Shown: one piece after another, positions 38,313-46,499 of the stretch
How positions within the stretch are numbered: position 1 is the stretch's first letter
How the letters are laid out: each line of letters opens with the position of its first letter
Source: Oceanicoccus sp. KOV_DT_Chl
GTDB lineage: Bacteria > Pseudomonadota > Gammaproteobacteria > Pseudomonadales > Dasaniaceae
Reading direction: 5' to 3'
DNA: 64,000 nucleotides
Assembly (NCBI RefSeq): GCF_900120175.1
Contig: NZ_FQLF01000002.1
Coordinates: 2,294,001-2,358,000 of the forward strand
Notes under the pieces: generated by a model
Seen by the model: only the letters and a program-made list of their open reading frames with translations
What the model was told of the DNA's origin: nothing
Database searches by the model: none
Translations under genes and position numbers: made by a program

Positions 38313-38643
38313 GTAAATTCTCCGAGGATTTATCGCCCTTTTGACAGGCGCTACAATGCCGGCAACGTTAACCGAGCGCATGGGGTGGGTCAATGCTTAC
38401 TGGCTATTTAGCGGCTTTTCTCCGGCAGCTGGCACTAAAGTCCGCCGAGTTAAGGCCGCTATCCTATAGAGATGTTTATTCCTTGTGCAATTGCGCAAAA
38501 AAGACTTTGTTTAAGTGTTATTAACCCCGCATAAGTTAGGTGCTTGCAACTGATAGCAGCTAGACTGTAAGCAACGGAAAATACCGTTTTTGCGAATGTG
38601 TATTTAAAATGTTCCAGCCAGTAAATCATTCAGGAGTCAGGTA
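38313..38643. other. divergent promoter region xseB / pomA
   Basis: About 330 bases without a gene between the minus-strand isoprenoid operon and the stator operon. A small stem AACGG/CCGTT followed by TTT at 38573-38591 lies in the likely leader of pomA. No convincing flagellar sigma-28 promoter was seen. Confidence 0.35.
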
Positions 38644-39402
38644 GTGGATCTAGCAACCCTCATCGGTATGATTGGCGCTATGGCCATCATCATCACAGCG
38701 ATGGTGCTCAGTGGCGGCGTCGGTATGTTCGTCGATATTCCTTCAGTGCTTATTGTTATTGTCGGCAGTATTTTTGTGGTCATGGCCAAGTTTGGTTTGG
38801 GTCAGTTTTTGGGTGCGGGTAAAGTTGCGGCCAAAGCCTTTATGTTCAAGGTAGAAGATCCAGCTGAGATTATTGATGAAATTGTCGGTTTGGCTGATGA
38901 GGCTCGTAAAGGCGGTTTGCTGGCGTTGGAGGGTAAAGAGTTAAGTAGTGATTTTTTGCAAGGCGGTATTCAGTTGTTGGTAGATGGCCACGACCCTGAT
39001 GTGGTTAAGACACTGTTATCGAAAGATAAAGATAAAGCGGTTGAGCGTCACTCGAGTGGCGCAGATATTTTTGCGGCATTAGGGGATGTTGCCCCGGCGA
39101 TGGGGATGATCGGGACTCTGGTCGGCTTGGTAGCAATGCTATCCAATATGGATGACCCTAAGTCCATCGGCCCGGCGATGGCAGTAGCACTATTAACGAC
39201 ATTGTATGGTGCGATGCTGGCTAATATGGTTGCGATTCCTATTTCCGACAAGCTCAGTATTCGTCGCGCTGAAGAAGAGATGAGTAAAAGCTTAATCATT
39301 GATGCGCTACTGGCCATTCAAGGTGGGCAAAATCCACGGGTGATTGACTCCATGTTGCGTAACTACTTACCGGAAAGTAAGCGGGCCAAAGCCGATGAGT
39401 AA
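38644..39402 (+). CDS. pomA: flagellar motor stator protein PomA/MotA
   Basis: 252-residue inner-membrane protein with four helices. The GTG start at 38644 has AGGAG upstream. It has a PomA-like N-terminus (GGVGMFVDIPSVLIVIVGS), the cytoplasmic loop that touches FliG, then GDVAPAMGMIGTLVGLVAML and the fourth helix. With the next gene it forms an ion channel driving flagellar rotation. Close likeness to PomA suggests Na+ coupling (inference). Confidence 0.93.
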   Translation: MDLATLIGMIGAMAIIITAMVLSGGVGMFVDIPSVLIVIVGSIFVVMAKFGLGQFLGAGKVAAKAFMFKVEDPAEIIDEIVGLADEARKGGLLALEGKELSSDFLQGGIQLLVDGHDPDVVKTLLSKDKDKAVERHSSGADIFAALGDVAPAMGMIGTLVGLVAMLSNMDDPKSIGPAMAVALLTTLYGAMLANMVAIPISDKLSIRRAEEEMSKSLIIDALLAIQGGQNPRVIDSMLRNYLPESKRAKADE

Positions 39403-39433
39403 GCCTGTCGGTGAGATGGTTGTGTAATCGCTT

Positions 39434-40453
39434 ATGAGTGATGACGAAAACAATTGCCCTGAATGTCCGCCCCCGGGTTCCCCTGGCTGGATGGGTACCT
39501 TCGCCGACTTAATGTCGCTGTTGATGTGTTTCTTCGTTTTGTTGTTATCGTTTTCAGAAATGGATGCAATGAAATTCAAACGGTTGGCGGGTTCGATGGC
39601 GCAGGCGTTTGGTGTGCAAAACAAATTGGATGTTAAAGACCCTCCCAAAGGTACCAGTATTATTGCTCAGGAATTTAGTCCCGGCCGTCCCGAGCCAACG
39701 CCCATCAGCGAAATTTATCAGCACACTGACGATTTAACTGAATTGTCTTTAGAAGTGAACGACTCTAAAGAATACGATATCGAGGCCGGTATTGAAGGTC
39801 AGGAAGGTGGTGCGCCTGAGAAGCCTGAAGAGGTTGATGAGCAGGCCGTGATTGAAAAAATCGAAGAAATGATTAAACAAACGCAGCAGGATGCGCGAGA
39901 AATTGCCGAGGCTTTACAGGAACAAATTGCCAAAGGTGAAGTGGAAATAGAAACACAGGGGCGGCAGATTATTGTCCGTATTCGCGAGCGCGGATCCTTC
40001 GCTTCAGGTTCGGCCGAACTGACCGGGAATTATTTGCCGCTGTTGCAAGAGATGCGTGATGTGCTGGCAACGAAAGAAGGGTCTATTGCTATCCAGGGGC
40101 ACACCGATGATATTCCGATAAACACTTCCCGCTTTCGCTCTAATTGGGAGTTGTCCACCAGTCGTGCAGTGTCAGTTGCCCATGCAATTTTTGATGGCGG
40201 CATTCTCAATCCGAATCGGGTCGAAGTCAGTGGCTTTGCCGATACCAAACCGCTGGCCAGTAACGAAACCGCTGAAGGGCGGTCTAAAAATCGTCGCGTT
40301 GAAATTGTTATACAGCAGGGCTTGGGTGGTCAGGCAATGAAACAGGGATTACAAGAATTAAAACGAAAGGACCCGGTGTTTTTTGAGTCGCTGGAGTTGC
40401 AAGACGAGGATGAAGGTCCGGCTTTTAAGCTCGATAAGAGTGATATTTTTTAA
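39434..40453 (+). CDS. motB: flagellar motor stator protein PomB/MotB
   Basis: 339 residues. One N-terminal helix contains the ion-binding Asp in GTFADLMSLLMCFFVLLLS, and the LMC residues are typical of PomB. A long acidic linker with coiled-coil character (about residues 95-175) leads to an OmpA-like peptidoglycan-binding domain: IAIQGHTDDIPINT and NRRVEIVI. It anchors the stator to the cell wall. It lies 31 bases after pomA. Confidence 0.94.
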   Translation: MSDDENNCPECPPPGSPGWMGTFADLMSLLMCFFVLLLSFSEMDAMKFKRLAGSMAQAFGVQNKLDVKDPPKGTSIIAQEFSPGRPEPTPISEIYQHTDDLTELSLEVNDSKEYDIEAGIEGQEGGAPEKPEEVDEQAVIEKIEEMIKQTQQDAREIAEALQEQIAKGEVEIETQGRQIIVRIRERGSFASGSAELTGNYLPLLQEMRDVLATKEGSIAIQGHTDDIPINTSRFRSNWELSTSRAVSVAHAIFDGGILNPNRVEVSGFADTKPLASNETAEGRSKNRRVEIVIQQGLGGQAMKQGLQELKRKDPVFFESLELQDEDEGPAFKLDKSDIF

Positions 40454-40482
40454 TGTTATCCCTGAGATAAGTATTCCACATT

Positions 40483-41064
40483 ATGATTGAAGAGCGACGC
40501 CGTTTTTTTCGGATTGAAGATTTTATGGGGGTTGCTTGCCGTCACTTGGGCGAGCAGGAAGCTAAAGTATTTTCCCGTCAACGCCGTGAGCAAGCTGGGC
40601 AATTTGATTTTGCCTCAAATTTTGATAATCGAATCCAGACTTTAGTTGATGCTTGTAAAATTCAGTCGCCGCTGGCTGCTGAATTAATTGACTTGATGAA
40701 TAAGAAATTAAATTTTGTTATTCAGCAGTTGGATGTGGATTCGAGCTTGCTGCATCAAGTTGTGTTTACCCAGCGAATGGTCAGTGTCAGTGCTTGCGGC
40801 ATGGGCTTTATGTACGAGCAGGCCTTACAGAAAAATACGTTTTTGCAATTAGATCTACAGTTATTACCATCTAAGCTGCAACTGGTCACATTGGCAAAAG
40901 TAATTGAGTGCAATGTATTATCTGCAAACGAGATAACGGATAATAAAACGCATTTCGTGCGTTTGGAGTTTCTTGAAATGAACAGTAATGATCAGGAGTT
41001 GTTAATTCAGCATATTGTTAAACGCCAATCAGGCCAAATCAAACAGCGTCGCGATGATAGTTAA
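40483..41064 (+). CDS. PilZ-domain protein downstream of stator genes
   Basis: 193 residues. The N-terminus IEERRRFFRIEDFMG carries the Arg-rich c-di-GMP motif. VSACGMGFMYEQ, about 95 residues later, corresponds to the (D/N)xSxxG part, with Ala at the +1 position. A long helical insert lies between. It sits 29 bases after motB in the same operon, so it may adjust motor function in response to c-di-GMP, like YcgR-type brakes (inference). Confidence 0.85.
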   Translation: MIEERRRFFRIEDFMGVACRHLGEQEAKVFSRQRREQAGQFDFASNFDNRIQTLVDACKIQSPLAAELIDLMNKKLNFVIQQLDVDSSLLHQVVFTQRMVSVSACGMGFMYEQALQKNTFLQLDLQLLPSKLQLVTLAKVIECNVLSANEITDNKTHFVRLEFLEMNSNDQELLIQHIVKRQSGQIKQRRDDS

Positions 41065-41250
41065 ATTCGTTGGGCCTAATTCGTCTTCTTGTAATAACAG
41101 TATCGATAACATCTAGTAATACTGGTGGGCTAGGTCTATAGTCATTGGTATCATCTGTTTATGATTAATCCATCCGTAAAGGATCAGCTTCTCTAAACTT
41201 GTTTAACACTGTATCGATTGATTCAGCGGCTGAAAGCAGGAGACGGGCTT

Positions 41251-41820
41251 GTGCAAATACTGCGTTTAAACAAAGCGGGTCAACCCATCGAGTGGTTACA
41301 CTGGCAGGATGCGGTGTGTTTGTATTCCAGAGATTTGGTATGTTGGAGTTTGGGTGAGCCCATTTTTCGGATTCGCGGCGGCTTTAATCGCCATTTGTGT
41401 CAACAAACTCAGGTGGATTTGCCCAGCATTATTGCTTGTGGTGGTGATCAGTTGGCCAGACCTAAAGCTAAGCCGCCACTGAGTAACCGCGCCTTGTTTG
41501 AGCGTGATAATTATCAGTGTTTATACTGCGGGCATTTTTTTGAGGGTGCGCGGCTTACCCGCGACCATATTATTCCCCGCTCCAAAGGTGGTAAGGATGT
41601 CTGGGAAAATGTAGTGGCTGCTTGTCGACGTTGTAATCAATATAAGAGTAACCGCAGTTTGCATGAAACACAGATGGAATTGCTGGCTTTACCTTATCGG
41701 CCTAACCCCGCAGAGTATTTGGCACTAGTGAATAGTCGGAGGATATTGCCGGAACAAGCGGATTTTTTAAGTAAACAATTTTCATCGAATTGTCGTTGGC
41801 AGATGCCTGCGGTGGCATAG
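41251..41820 (+). CDS. HNH endonuclease family protein
   Basis: 189-residue protein. GTG 41251 with AGGAG eight bases upstream gives MQILRLNKAGQPIEWLHW, a common start in this family. The HNH nuclease core is CLYCGHFF, RDHIIPRSKGGKD and ACRRCNQYKSNR, with two CxxC zinc pairs. It is a stand-alone chromosomal HNH protein of COG1403, widespread and without a known cellular role. It is not accompanied by mobile-element genes. Confidence 0.88.
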   Translation: MQILRLNKAGQPIEWLHWQDAVCLYSRDLVCWSLGEPIFRIRGGFNRHLCQQTQVDLPSIIACGGDQLARPKAKPPLSNRALFERDNYQCLYCGHFFEGARLTRDHIIPRSKGGKDVWENVVAACRRCNQYKSNRSLHETQMELLALPYRPNPAEYLALVNSRRILPEQADFLSKQFSSNCRWQMPAVA

Positions 41821-41854
41821 CTGTTATTCTATTAACTTTACTGTAGGACGTATT

Positions 41855-42115
41855 ATGTGGCCCGCCTTTGTAATTGCTCTATTTGCCGGTTTTTTAATTG
41901 GTTATTTGTTCAGGAAAGTATTTTTTCGCGATGCTATTGTTATCAAACAATTGGATCGAGAATTAACAGAAGCTAGCGAGGCTTTAGAACAGGCAAGGTC
42001 AACGCAAAAATTATTAGAGCAGGAAAATGCCGATTTAAAATATCAGCTAGGGGAAGAAAAAAAATCCCGAGCCTACGCTGAAAGTAAATACGATCAAAGC
42101 CAGGATCCTAATTAA
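41855..42115 (+). CDS. small membrane-anchored coiled-coil protein
   Basis: 86 residues. One N-terminal helix (residues 4-20, AFVIALFAGFLIGYLF) is followed by a charged coiled coil rich in Glu, Lys and Gln. It resembles small inner-membrane proteins with a cytoplasmic coiled coil, but no family was recognised with confidence. It lies 34 bases after the HNH gene and converges with the thioredoxin-like gene. Confidence 0.65.
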   Translation: MWPAFVIALFAGFLIGYLFRKVFFRDAIVIKQLDRELTEASEALEQARSTQKLLEQENADLKYQLGEEKKSRAYAESKYDQSQDPN

Positions 42116-42126
42116 TTTTCTGCTTG

Positions 42127-42726
42127 TTATTCTGCAATGTCTCCATCTTCTTTGGCCGCAGGGTTAGCTTCAGTTGCGGTGTTGTTGAGTTTCTTGATGC
42201 TAGTGGCCAGCTCTGATACTAACTCTGCACTTACCGCCCCTTTTATGGTGGCCGCAATGTTGCCCTCGGCATCCAGTAGCACCACTGTGGGCAGCTCGTT
42301 TAGAGGTAGTGACGCGCTATCGGCAAAACTTTGCAAGTCGTCAACAAACAACACTCCCGAATGGTCTGTGCTAACAGTGCCTTCATAAACGTCTGCCATG
42401 GCATTGCTGATAATGCCTTTGACAAAAAAGGGTGGGCTTTTCATGACCGGAAAGTGGTATGCGCTTATGGTGTTATCAAGTACGTTAGCCGCAACCAATT
42501 CTTTGTGCCAGGCAATTAATTGTTGTTGTTGTAATGTGCCATTTTCGCGATCGCTGCTCATGGCTAAAAATAATAAGCTTAGCGGCTTGCCTTGAATATC
42601 GTCAGGAAATAAAAACTTCTCGTCGTCAAAGGTTTTGCTTTTGATGCTGGGGAAGTCGGCTTGGGCGCCAAGGCTGCATAGAAGAAAAAGAAAGCCAAGC
42701 AAATGGGTTATAGTTGTGCGGCGCAT
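42127..42726 (-). CDS. exported thioredoxin-fold protein without CXXC
   Basis: 199 residues with a signal peptide (cleavage near AQAD). The mature part looks like a thioredoxin-like fold: LSLLFLAMSSDRENG in place of the active site and LPTVVLLDAEGNIAATIKG near the cis-Pro strand. No CXXC is present, so it is not a redox enzyme. Its role in the periplasm is unknown. Single gene. Confidence 0.7.
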   Translation of the reverse strand: MRRTTITHLLGFLFLLCSLGAQADFPSIKSKTFDDEKFLFPDDIQGKPLSLLFLAMSSDRENGTLQQQQLIAWHKELVAANVLDNTISAYHFPVMKSPPFFVKGIISNAMADVYEGTVSTDHSGVLFVDDLQSFADSASLPLNELPTVVLLDAEGNIAATIKGAVSAELVSELATSIKKLNNTATEANPAAKEDGDIAE

Positions 42727-42836
42727 AGATTGAGTTCCGTTGTGTCGGGGCTAGGTTATTAGGGTTTTACGTTAGCACAAACGTTTTAGATCTACTAAAA
42801 AGGGGCGCATGGCCCTTTGATTATTACTAATGATGA

Positions 42837-43805
42837 TTATTCGATGTATTGTGCACCGAGTATTTCATCACCTTCTTCCCAGGTTAGAGTGCCGTGGGTC
42901 ATATACTTCTCTTTTTGTGATTCCAAAAATTGCCAGGTACAGACCTGGGTGTAGTTATCATCTACTACCGCTTCACGTGACCACAGTTTGTATGACTCGG
43001 CGTAGCTGTGGCGAGTAGAATATAAATAGCGGCCATAGCTAAAACCATTACCAAACATATCGGGCCATGAAATTGATGGCTATTGCTGGTGCGGGTGCGC
43101 ATGGCAGTCCATTTGCGGTTAATCACCCCTTCGACTTCAATGGTTTGCTCGGAATGAATCAGATTGATTGGCTTGTGATGGATAGTCACCTTGTTATGGC
43201 CGATTAATTCCTGTTGATCATTATAGACTTCAAATTCGCCAGTAAATTTACCTTCATTCTTAACCGGTAGATTGTAGGCTTTGCGGCCTAGTTTCTTTTC
43301 CTGGGCTAAAAAATCCGCGACTTTTTTCTGAGTAGCAGGATTGGTTTTGTGATCCTGGGTGACACAATAGATACCGTTAAAAACACCGACCAGAGTATCC
43401 CCTTCAAACAGCTGCGAAGAGTAAACTTGAATGCCTAAGTCTGGCACTACGTGGTTCATGGTACGAAGACCTACATTCCAGCCGGGGAAAAGTAATTGGA
43501 ATCTACCAATAAACCGAACGGCGACCGGAACCTATAAAATCGGGGCCGGTATAGATGCGGTCTTGATCGGAATCGATAACGCCAAAGTTGAAGCGTGTCT
43601 TTAAATCAAAGCGTGTCATTAGCGGACCAACGGCATCAAAGTCGGTGTCCATCCAATAGGTGGTGCGGCCATCCTTGAATTCGCTAGCGCGGGTTACGTT
43701 GTTATAACCCACGTGAGTACCGTCGGCTTCAAATAGCGATGGGTAGCCGTGCCATTCGCCGGTGATGGCTTGTTGCCAGTTGCTGGGTTTTTTATCGTCT
43801 GCCAT
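42837..43805 (-). CDS. calycin/lipocalin-like protein (three frameshifts)
   Basis: About 323 residues when three single missing bases are restored near 43526, 43485 and 43063, each beside a G/C run. The joined protein reads from NWQQAITGEWHGYPSLFE through GPDFIGSRSPFGLLVDSNYF and SPAWNVGLRTMNH to FHGPDMFGNGFSYGRYLYST. Two barrel-like halves each begin with a GxW-type motif (GEWHGY, NRKWTA). The pattern resembles DUF3598 or other calycin beta barrels that bind hydrophobic ligands, recognised by layout rather than close match. It is the last gene of the minus-strand run with the RCCR-like gene 40 bases upstream, so the two are probably co-transcribed. Confidence 0.55.
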
Positions 43806-43845
43806 GTTTTTATACCTTAATTATCCGTTTGCTCTTATTAAGCTG

Positions 43846-44654
43846 TTACATATCAATCGCACGAGGTAATTGGCGGTTGCCACCCCACAGTGTAGTGACC
43901 AGACGCTCACAAAGCGCTTTGCCAAATAACGTTTCACCGACCACATTGGCGGGGTCAACTTCGGCTACGGTGCGTCTAACCATTAAGTCGCGCTCAGAAA
44001 CAGCAGCCTGTTTTTCTAGCGGAACCGGTACCGCTTGATCCACCCAGTCCAGCCATAGATCCAGACGCTGATGTGAAATTTCACGTAGTCGCTGAATATT
44101 TTTTTCATTGTTGTCTGCGCTTAAGCATAAAGCGTTGGGGGTCAATGAAACGCGGTATACATATGGTGACTGACAAATTCTTTAAAATCGGGGTCAGCTT
44201 TCATGTCCAAAAACATTTTATTGGGGATGCCGTTGTAATATTTTTCTACGTAATCGACATCAGTGATGTAATCGATGCGGGGTAAAAAATCCATATAAGC
44301 GAATAGGTCGGGAGTGGTGCCCAGGGCAAAACCAAAGTTGGGCACGTCGTACTGTGGCCCTAAGGTAATGGTCAGGTGCATATTGGTGAAGCTGGCTTTT
44401 GGATTGCCGGTCCAGGCGTGAACCAGCCAGTCAATATCCTTGGAGGCGTAAGTGTTTAGCAGGCCGCCTGATTCTCCATCAAGACCTTTGTATTCACCGA
44501 TGCTAGCGCCGTCTTGTTGCAGGTCAAAGCGCGCTTTGACTTTATCGAATAGCTCATTGGTGATCGCCCACAGTTGCTCAAAGGTGGCGGTGTTGTCTAC
44601 GTCCTGGCTTTCTTTGAACATCTCTTCTATCGATTTAAGGACTTTGTCGGTCAT
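43846..44654 (-). CDS. red chlorophyll catabolite reductase (RCCR/ACD2)-like protein (one frameshift)
   Basis: About 269 residues after adding one C beside 44154-44155 (minus strand ACCGC to ACCCGC), which yields HHMYTRVSLTPNALCLSAD. By eye it follows plant ACD2: VPNFGFALG vs APNFVVELI, DYVEKYYNG vs DYLKEYYQD, RVSLTPNALCL vs RSAFSPTASML, and RDLMVRRTVAEVD near the C-terminus vs the plant ERRDKSFRRKSIEDD stretch. RCCR reduces red chlorophyll catabolite with ferredoxin and belongs to the bilin-reductase superfamily. The plant Glu154 position seems to be Ala here, while the C-terminal Asp seems kept. There is no transit or signal peptide. It lies between two calycin-like genes. Confidence 0.65.
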
Positions 44655-44797
44655 GTTCTTACTCCTCTTCCGGCAGCTGTTGCGCGGGTGTGATCGTCAT
44701 TGCTATCGTTATATTAACAAAAAGTTATATTGATATGTTTTTAAGCTATTTTAGCGTTTGTGCTTACTGTCTTGCAATCTTTTCCATGCTTAAAGTA

Positions 44798-44811
44798 GGG
44801 CAATATTGCCC
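44798..44811. promoter_or_regulatory. perfect palindrome upstream of RCCR-like gene
   Basis: GGGCAATATTGCCC is an exact 14-base palindrome in the 180-base gap before the RCCR-like gene (minus strand). A regulator-binding site is possible. A further CAATGTTG lies about 10 bases away. Confidence 0.4.
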
Positions 44812-44834
44812 ATTAGGACAATGTTGCTAACGGG

Positions 44835-45443
44835 CTAGGATTCTTCATCAACCAAATGTTGCCAAATAGGGGATACAAATATATCGCCATGTACTGGGCC
44901 GTTGGGGCCTCTTGGGTCGCTAGGGTGGCGCTGTTCACAGGTAGGCGATAAGCGGCTGCCTTTAGCGGTGAGTGTCCTTACGGCTTTACCGTCGCGGTAC
45001 AGCACAGTATGGCGGATGCGCTGCCCGGGCCCGGTGACAATAATAAAATCCGGCTCCAGATACACATCGGTTGATTTGTTAAGCTCGGAGGCGTTAAACG
45101 TTAGAATGCCTGGTCCGCCGGACATGCCAATATTATGGAAAGCACCAGGCCCCATTTCCTGAAACACCAATAACCCGTCTTCCATGGTGCCGGCAAAAGT
45201 TTTGCTCGTCAGCTCACGGCCACGAATATGGACGTTGGTCAGTTTCAGCCGATAGCCATCAAAATCGATATAGGCTAGATTATCAAACGGACTAGGGCCA
45301 GGTGTGCCAGCCCCTAAATCGCTATCCGTATTCAGTGGGGTGCCGTCCAGATTGTATAGTTCGATATGGTCATGCCAGATACCGCGCAACAACATCAAGT
45401 TATAGCCTACAGAGCCTATCGGGAAGGTGGGGAAGGGTTTCAT
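44835..45443 (-). CDS. calycin-like protein, DUF3598-like
   Basis: About 202 residues from ATG 45443 (MKPFPTFPIGSVGYN). An in-frame extension to TTG 45593 exists but has no ribosome site. LLRGIWHDHIELYNLDG is a lipocalin-type GxW opening with the same layout as GEWHGYPSLFEADG in the gene at 42837. Later strands are LVFQEMGPG, PDFIIVTGPGQRIRHT and VHGDIFVSP. It is probably a ligand-binding barrel. It lies upstream of the RCCR-like gene on the same strand and divergent from the NYC1/NOL-like SDR. Confidence 0.55.
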   Translation of the reverse strand: MKPFPTFPIGSVGYNLMLLRGIWHDHIELYNLDGTPLNTDSDLGAGTPGPSPFDNLAYIDFDGYRLKLTNVHIRGRELTSKTFAGTMEDGLLVFQEMGPGAFHNIGMSGGPGILTFNASELNKSTDVYLEPDFIIVTGPGQRIRHTVLYRDGKAVRTLTAKGSRLSPTCEQRHPSDPRGPNGPVHGDIFVSPIWQHLVDEES

Positions 45444-45551
45444 AATCGAGTCCAAGGTGTTGATGTTAAAACTATAGGCTAACGGCCGCTGTTTGGGTGC
45501 GCTTGTTAGTCTTTGTGTAACAATAAGGTTGACGGCAAAGCCTAATGATAT

Positions 45552-45568
45552 AACAATGATATATTGTT
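45552..45568. promoter_or_regulatory. operator-like inverted repeat in divergent promoter
   Basis: AACAAT-N5-ATTGTT is an exact inverted repeat between the minus-strand calycin/RCCR-like run and the plus-strand SDR. Its placement allows one regulator to control both. No regulator gene is adjacent. Confidence 0.45.
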
Positions 45569-45634
45569 CGTTGAATACTATAGCTAAACTCAACTAACTG
45601 CCAGCCTAAAATTCAATCCTTGTGGAGTATGATC

Positions 45635-46450
45635 ATGATCACCGTTGTTGTCACCGGTAGTACGCGCGGCATTGGCCGTGGTCTCGCAGAGAATTTTTTA
45701 ACACGTGGATGTAATGTCGTCGTCAGCGCGCGTAATCAGCAGCAAGTGGAGGAGGCTATCGCGCAACTTGGTGCTGAATTTGGTGCTGAAAAGGTAGCTG
45801 GAATTGCCTGTGATGTGGCTAGTTATGAGGATCTGCAGGGCCTGTGGGATTGTGCTGAAACTGCATTTGGTCGGGTTGATCATTGGGTCAATAATGCCGG
45901 GCGTACGCTGGATCGCAGCCCGTTTTGGGAGGCTGAAAATGCTGAAATTGAGAGCATTGTCGCCACCAATCTCACCGGTTTATTGTTTGCCAATAAAGTG
46001 GCTATGCGTGGCATGATCAAGCAAAGTGATGGTCCACAAGGGAAGGGCCAAATCTGGAATATGGAAGGCTTTGGTAGCACGGGTATGACGCAGGCTGGTT
46101 TGGTTATTTATGGTTCGACCAAGCGTGCGGTCAATTATCTCAATAAGGCGCTGGTGAAAGACGCAAAAGATACCGGGGTAAAGATATGTACTGTCAGTCC
46201 CGGTATGGTGCTGACGGATTTACTGATCGGCGAATATGATACTAATTCCGAGGACTGGCGGAAGGTGCGCAAAACCTTCAACATTCTGGCGGATAAAGTT
46301 GAAACGGTTACCCCTTGGCTGGTTGATGGGATTTTGGCAAATAACAAAGACGGCGGCAAAGTTGAGTGGTTAACGACGCCTAAAGTGATCGGTCGTTTTT
46401 TGAAAAACTTGGTGGTTAAGCGCGATTTATTTGCCGGAATGGGTATCTAA
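45635..46450 (+). CDS. short-chain dehydrogenase resembling chlorophyll b reductase (NYC1/NOL)
   Basis: 271-residue NAD(P)H enzyme. ATG 45635 has GGAG seven bases upstream. The cofactor motif is TGSTRGIGRGL, with NNAGRTLDRSP and catalytic YGSTK. It matches plant NOL/NYC1 beyond the general SDR signature: WNMEGFGSTG (plant FNMDGAGSGG), YGSTKRAVN, VSPGMVLTDLL (plant ASPGMVLTELL), then FNILADKVETVTPWLV and VEWLTTPKVI (plant FNIICELPETV and NYLTPPRI). NYC1/NOL reduce chlorophyll b to 7-hydroxymethyl-chlorophyll a in plants. It is divergent from the RCCR-like run. The substrate here is inferred only. Confidence 0.75.
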   Translation: MITVVVTGSTRGIGRGLAENFLTRGCNVVVSARNQQQVEEAIAQLGAEFGAEKVAGIACDVASYEDLQGLWDCAETAFGRVDHWVNNAGRTLDRSPFWEAENAEIESIVATNLTGLLFANKVAMRGMIKQSDGPQGKGQIWNMEGFGSTGMTQAGLVIYGSTKRAVNYLNKALVKDAKDTGVKICTVSPGMVLTDLLIGEYDTNSEDWRKVRKTFNILADKVETVTPWLVDGILANNKDGGKVEWLTTPKVIGRFLKNLVVKRDLFAGMGI

Positions 46451-46499
46451 GCGATTAAGTGCTCTTTATATACAAATTTATTTAATACAGGTTTATAGC

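Noticed and set aside
41251-41820. HNH gene as sign of a mobile element or homing endonuclease
   Set aside because: It matches a common stand-alone chromosomal HNH family and no intron, intein or transposase is nearby.
45444-45593. Longer N-terminus of the calycin-like protein starting at TTG 45593
   Set aside because: No ribosome site, and it would cover the palindrome in the divergent promoter; ATG 45443 gives a normal start.
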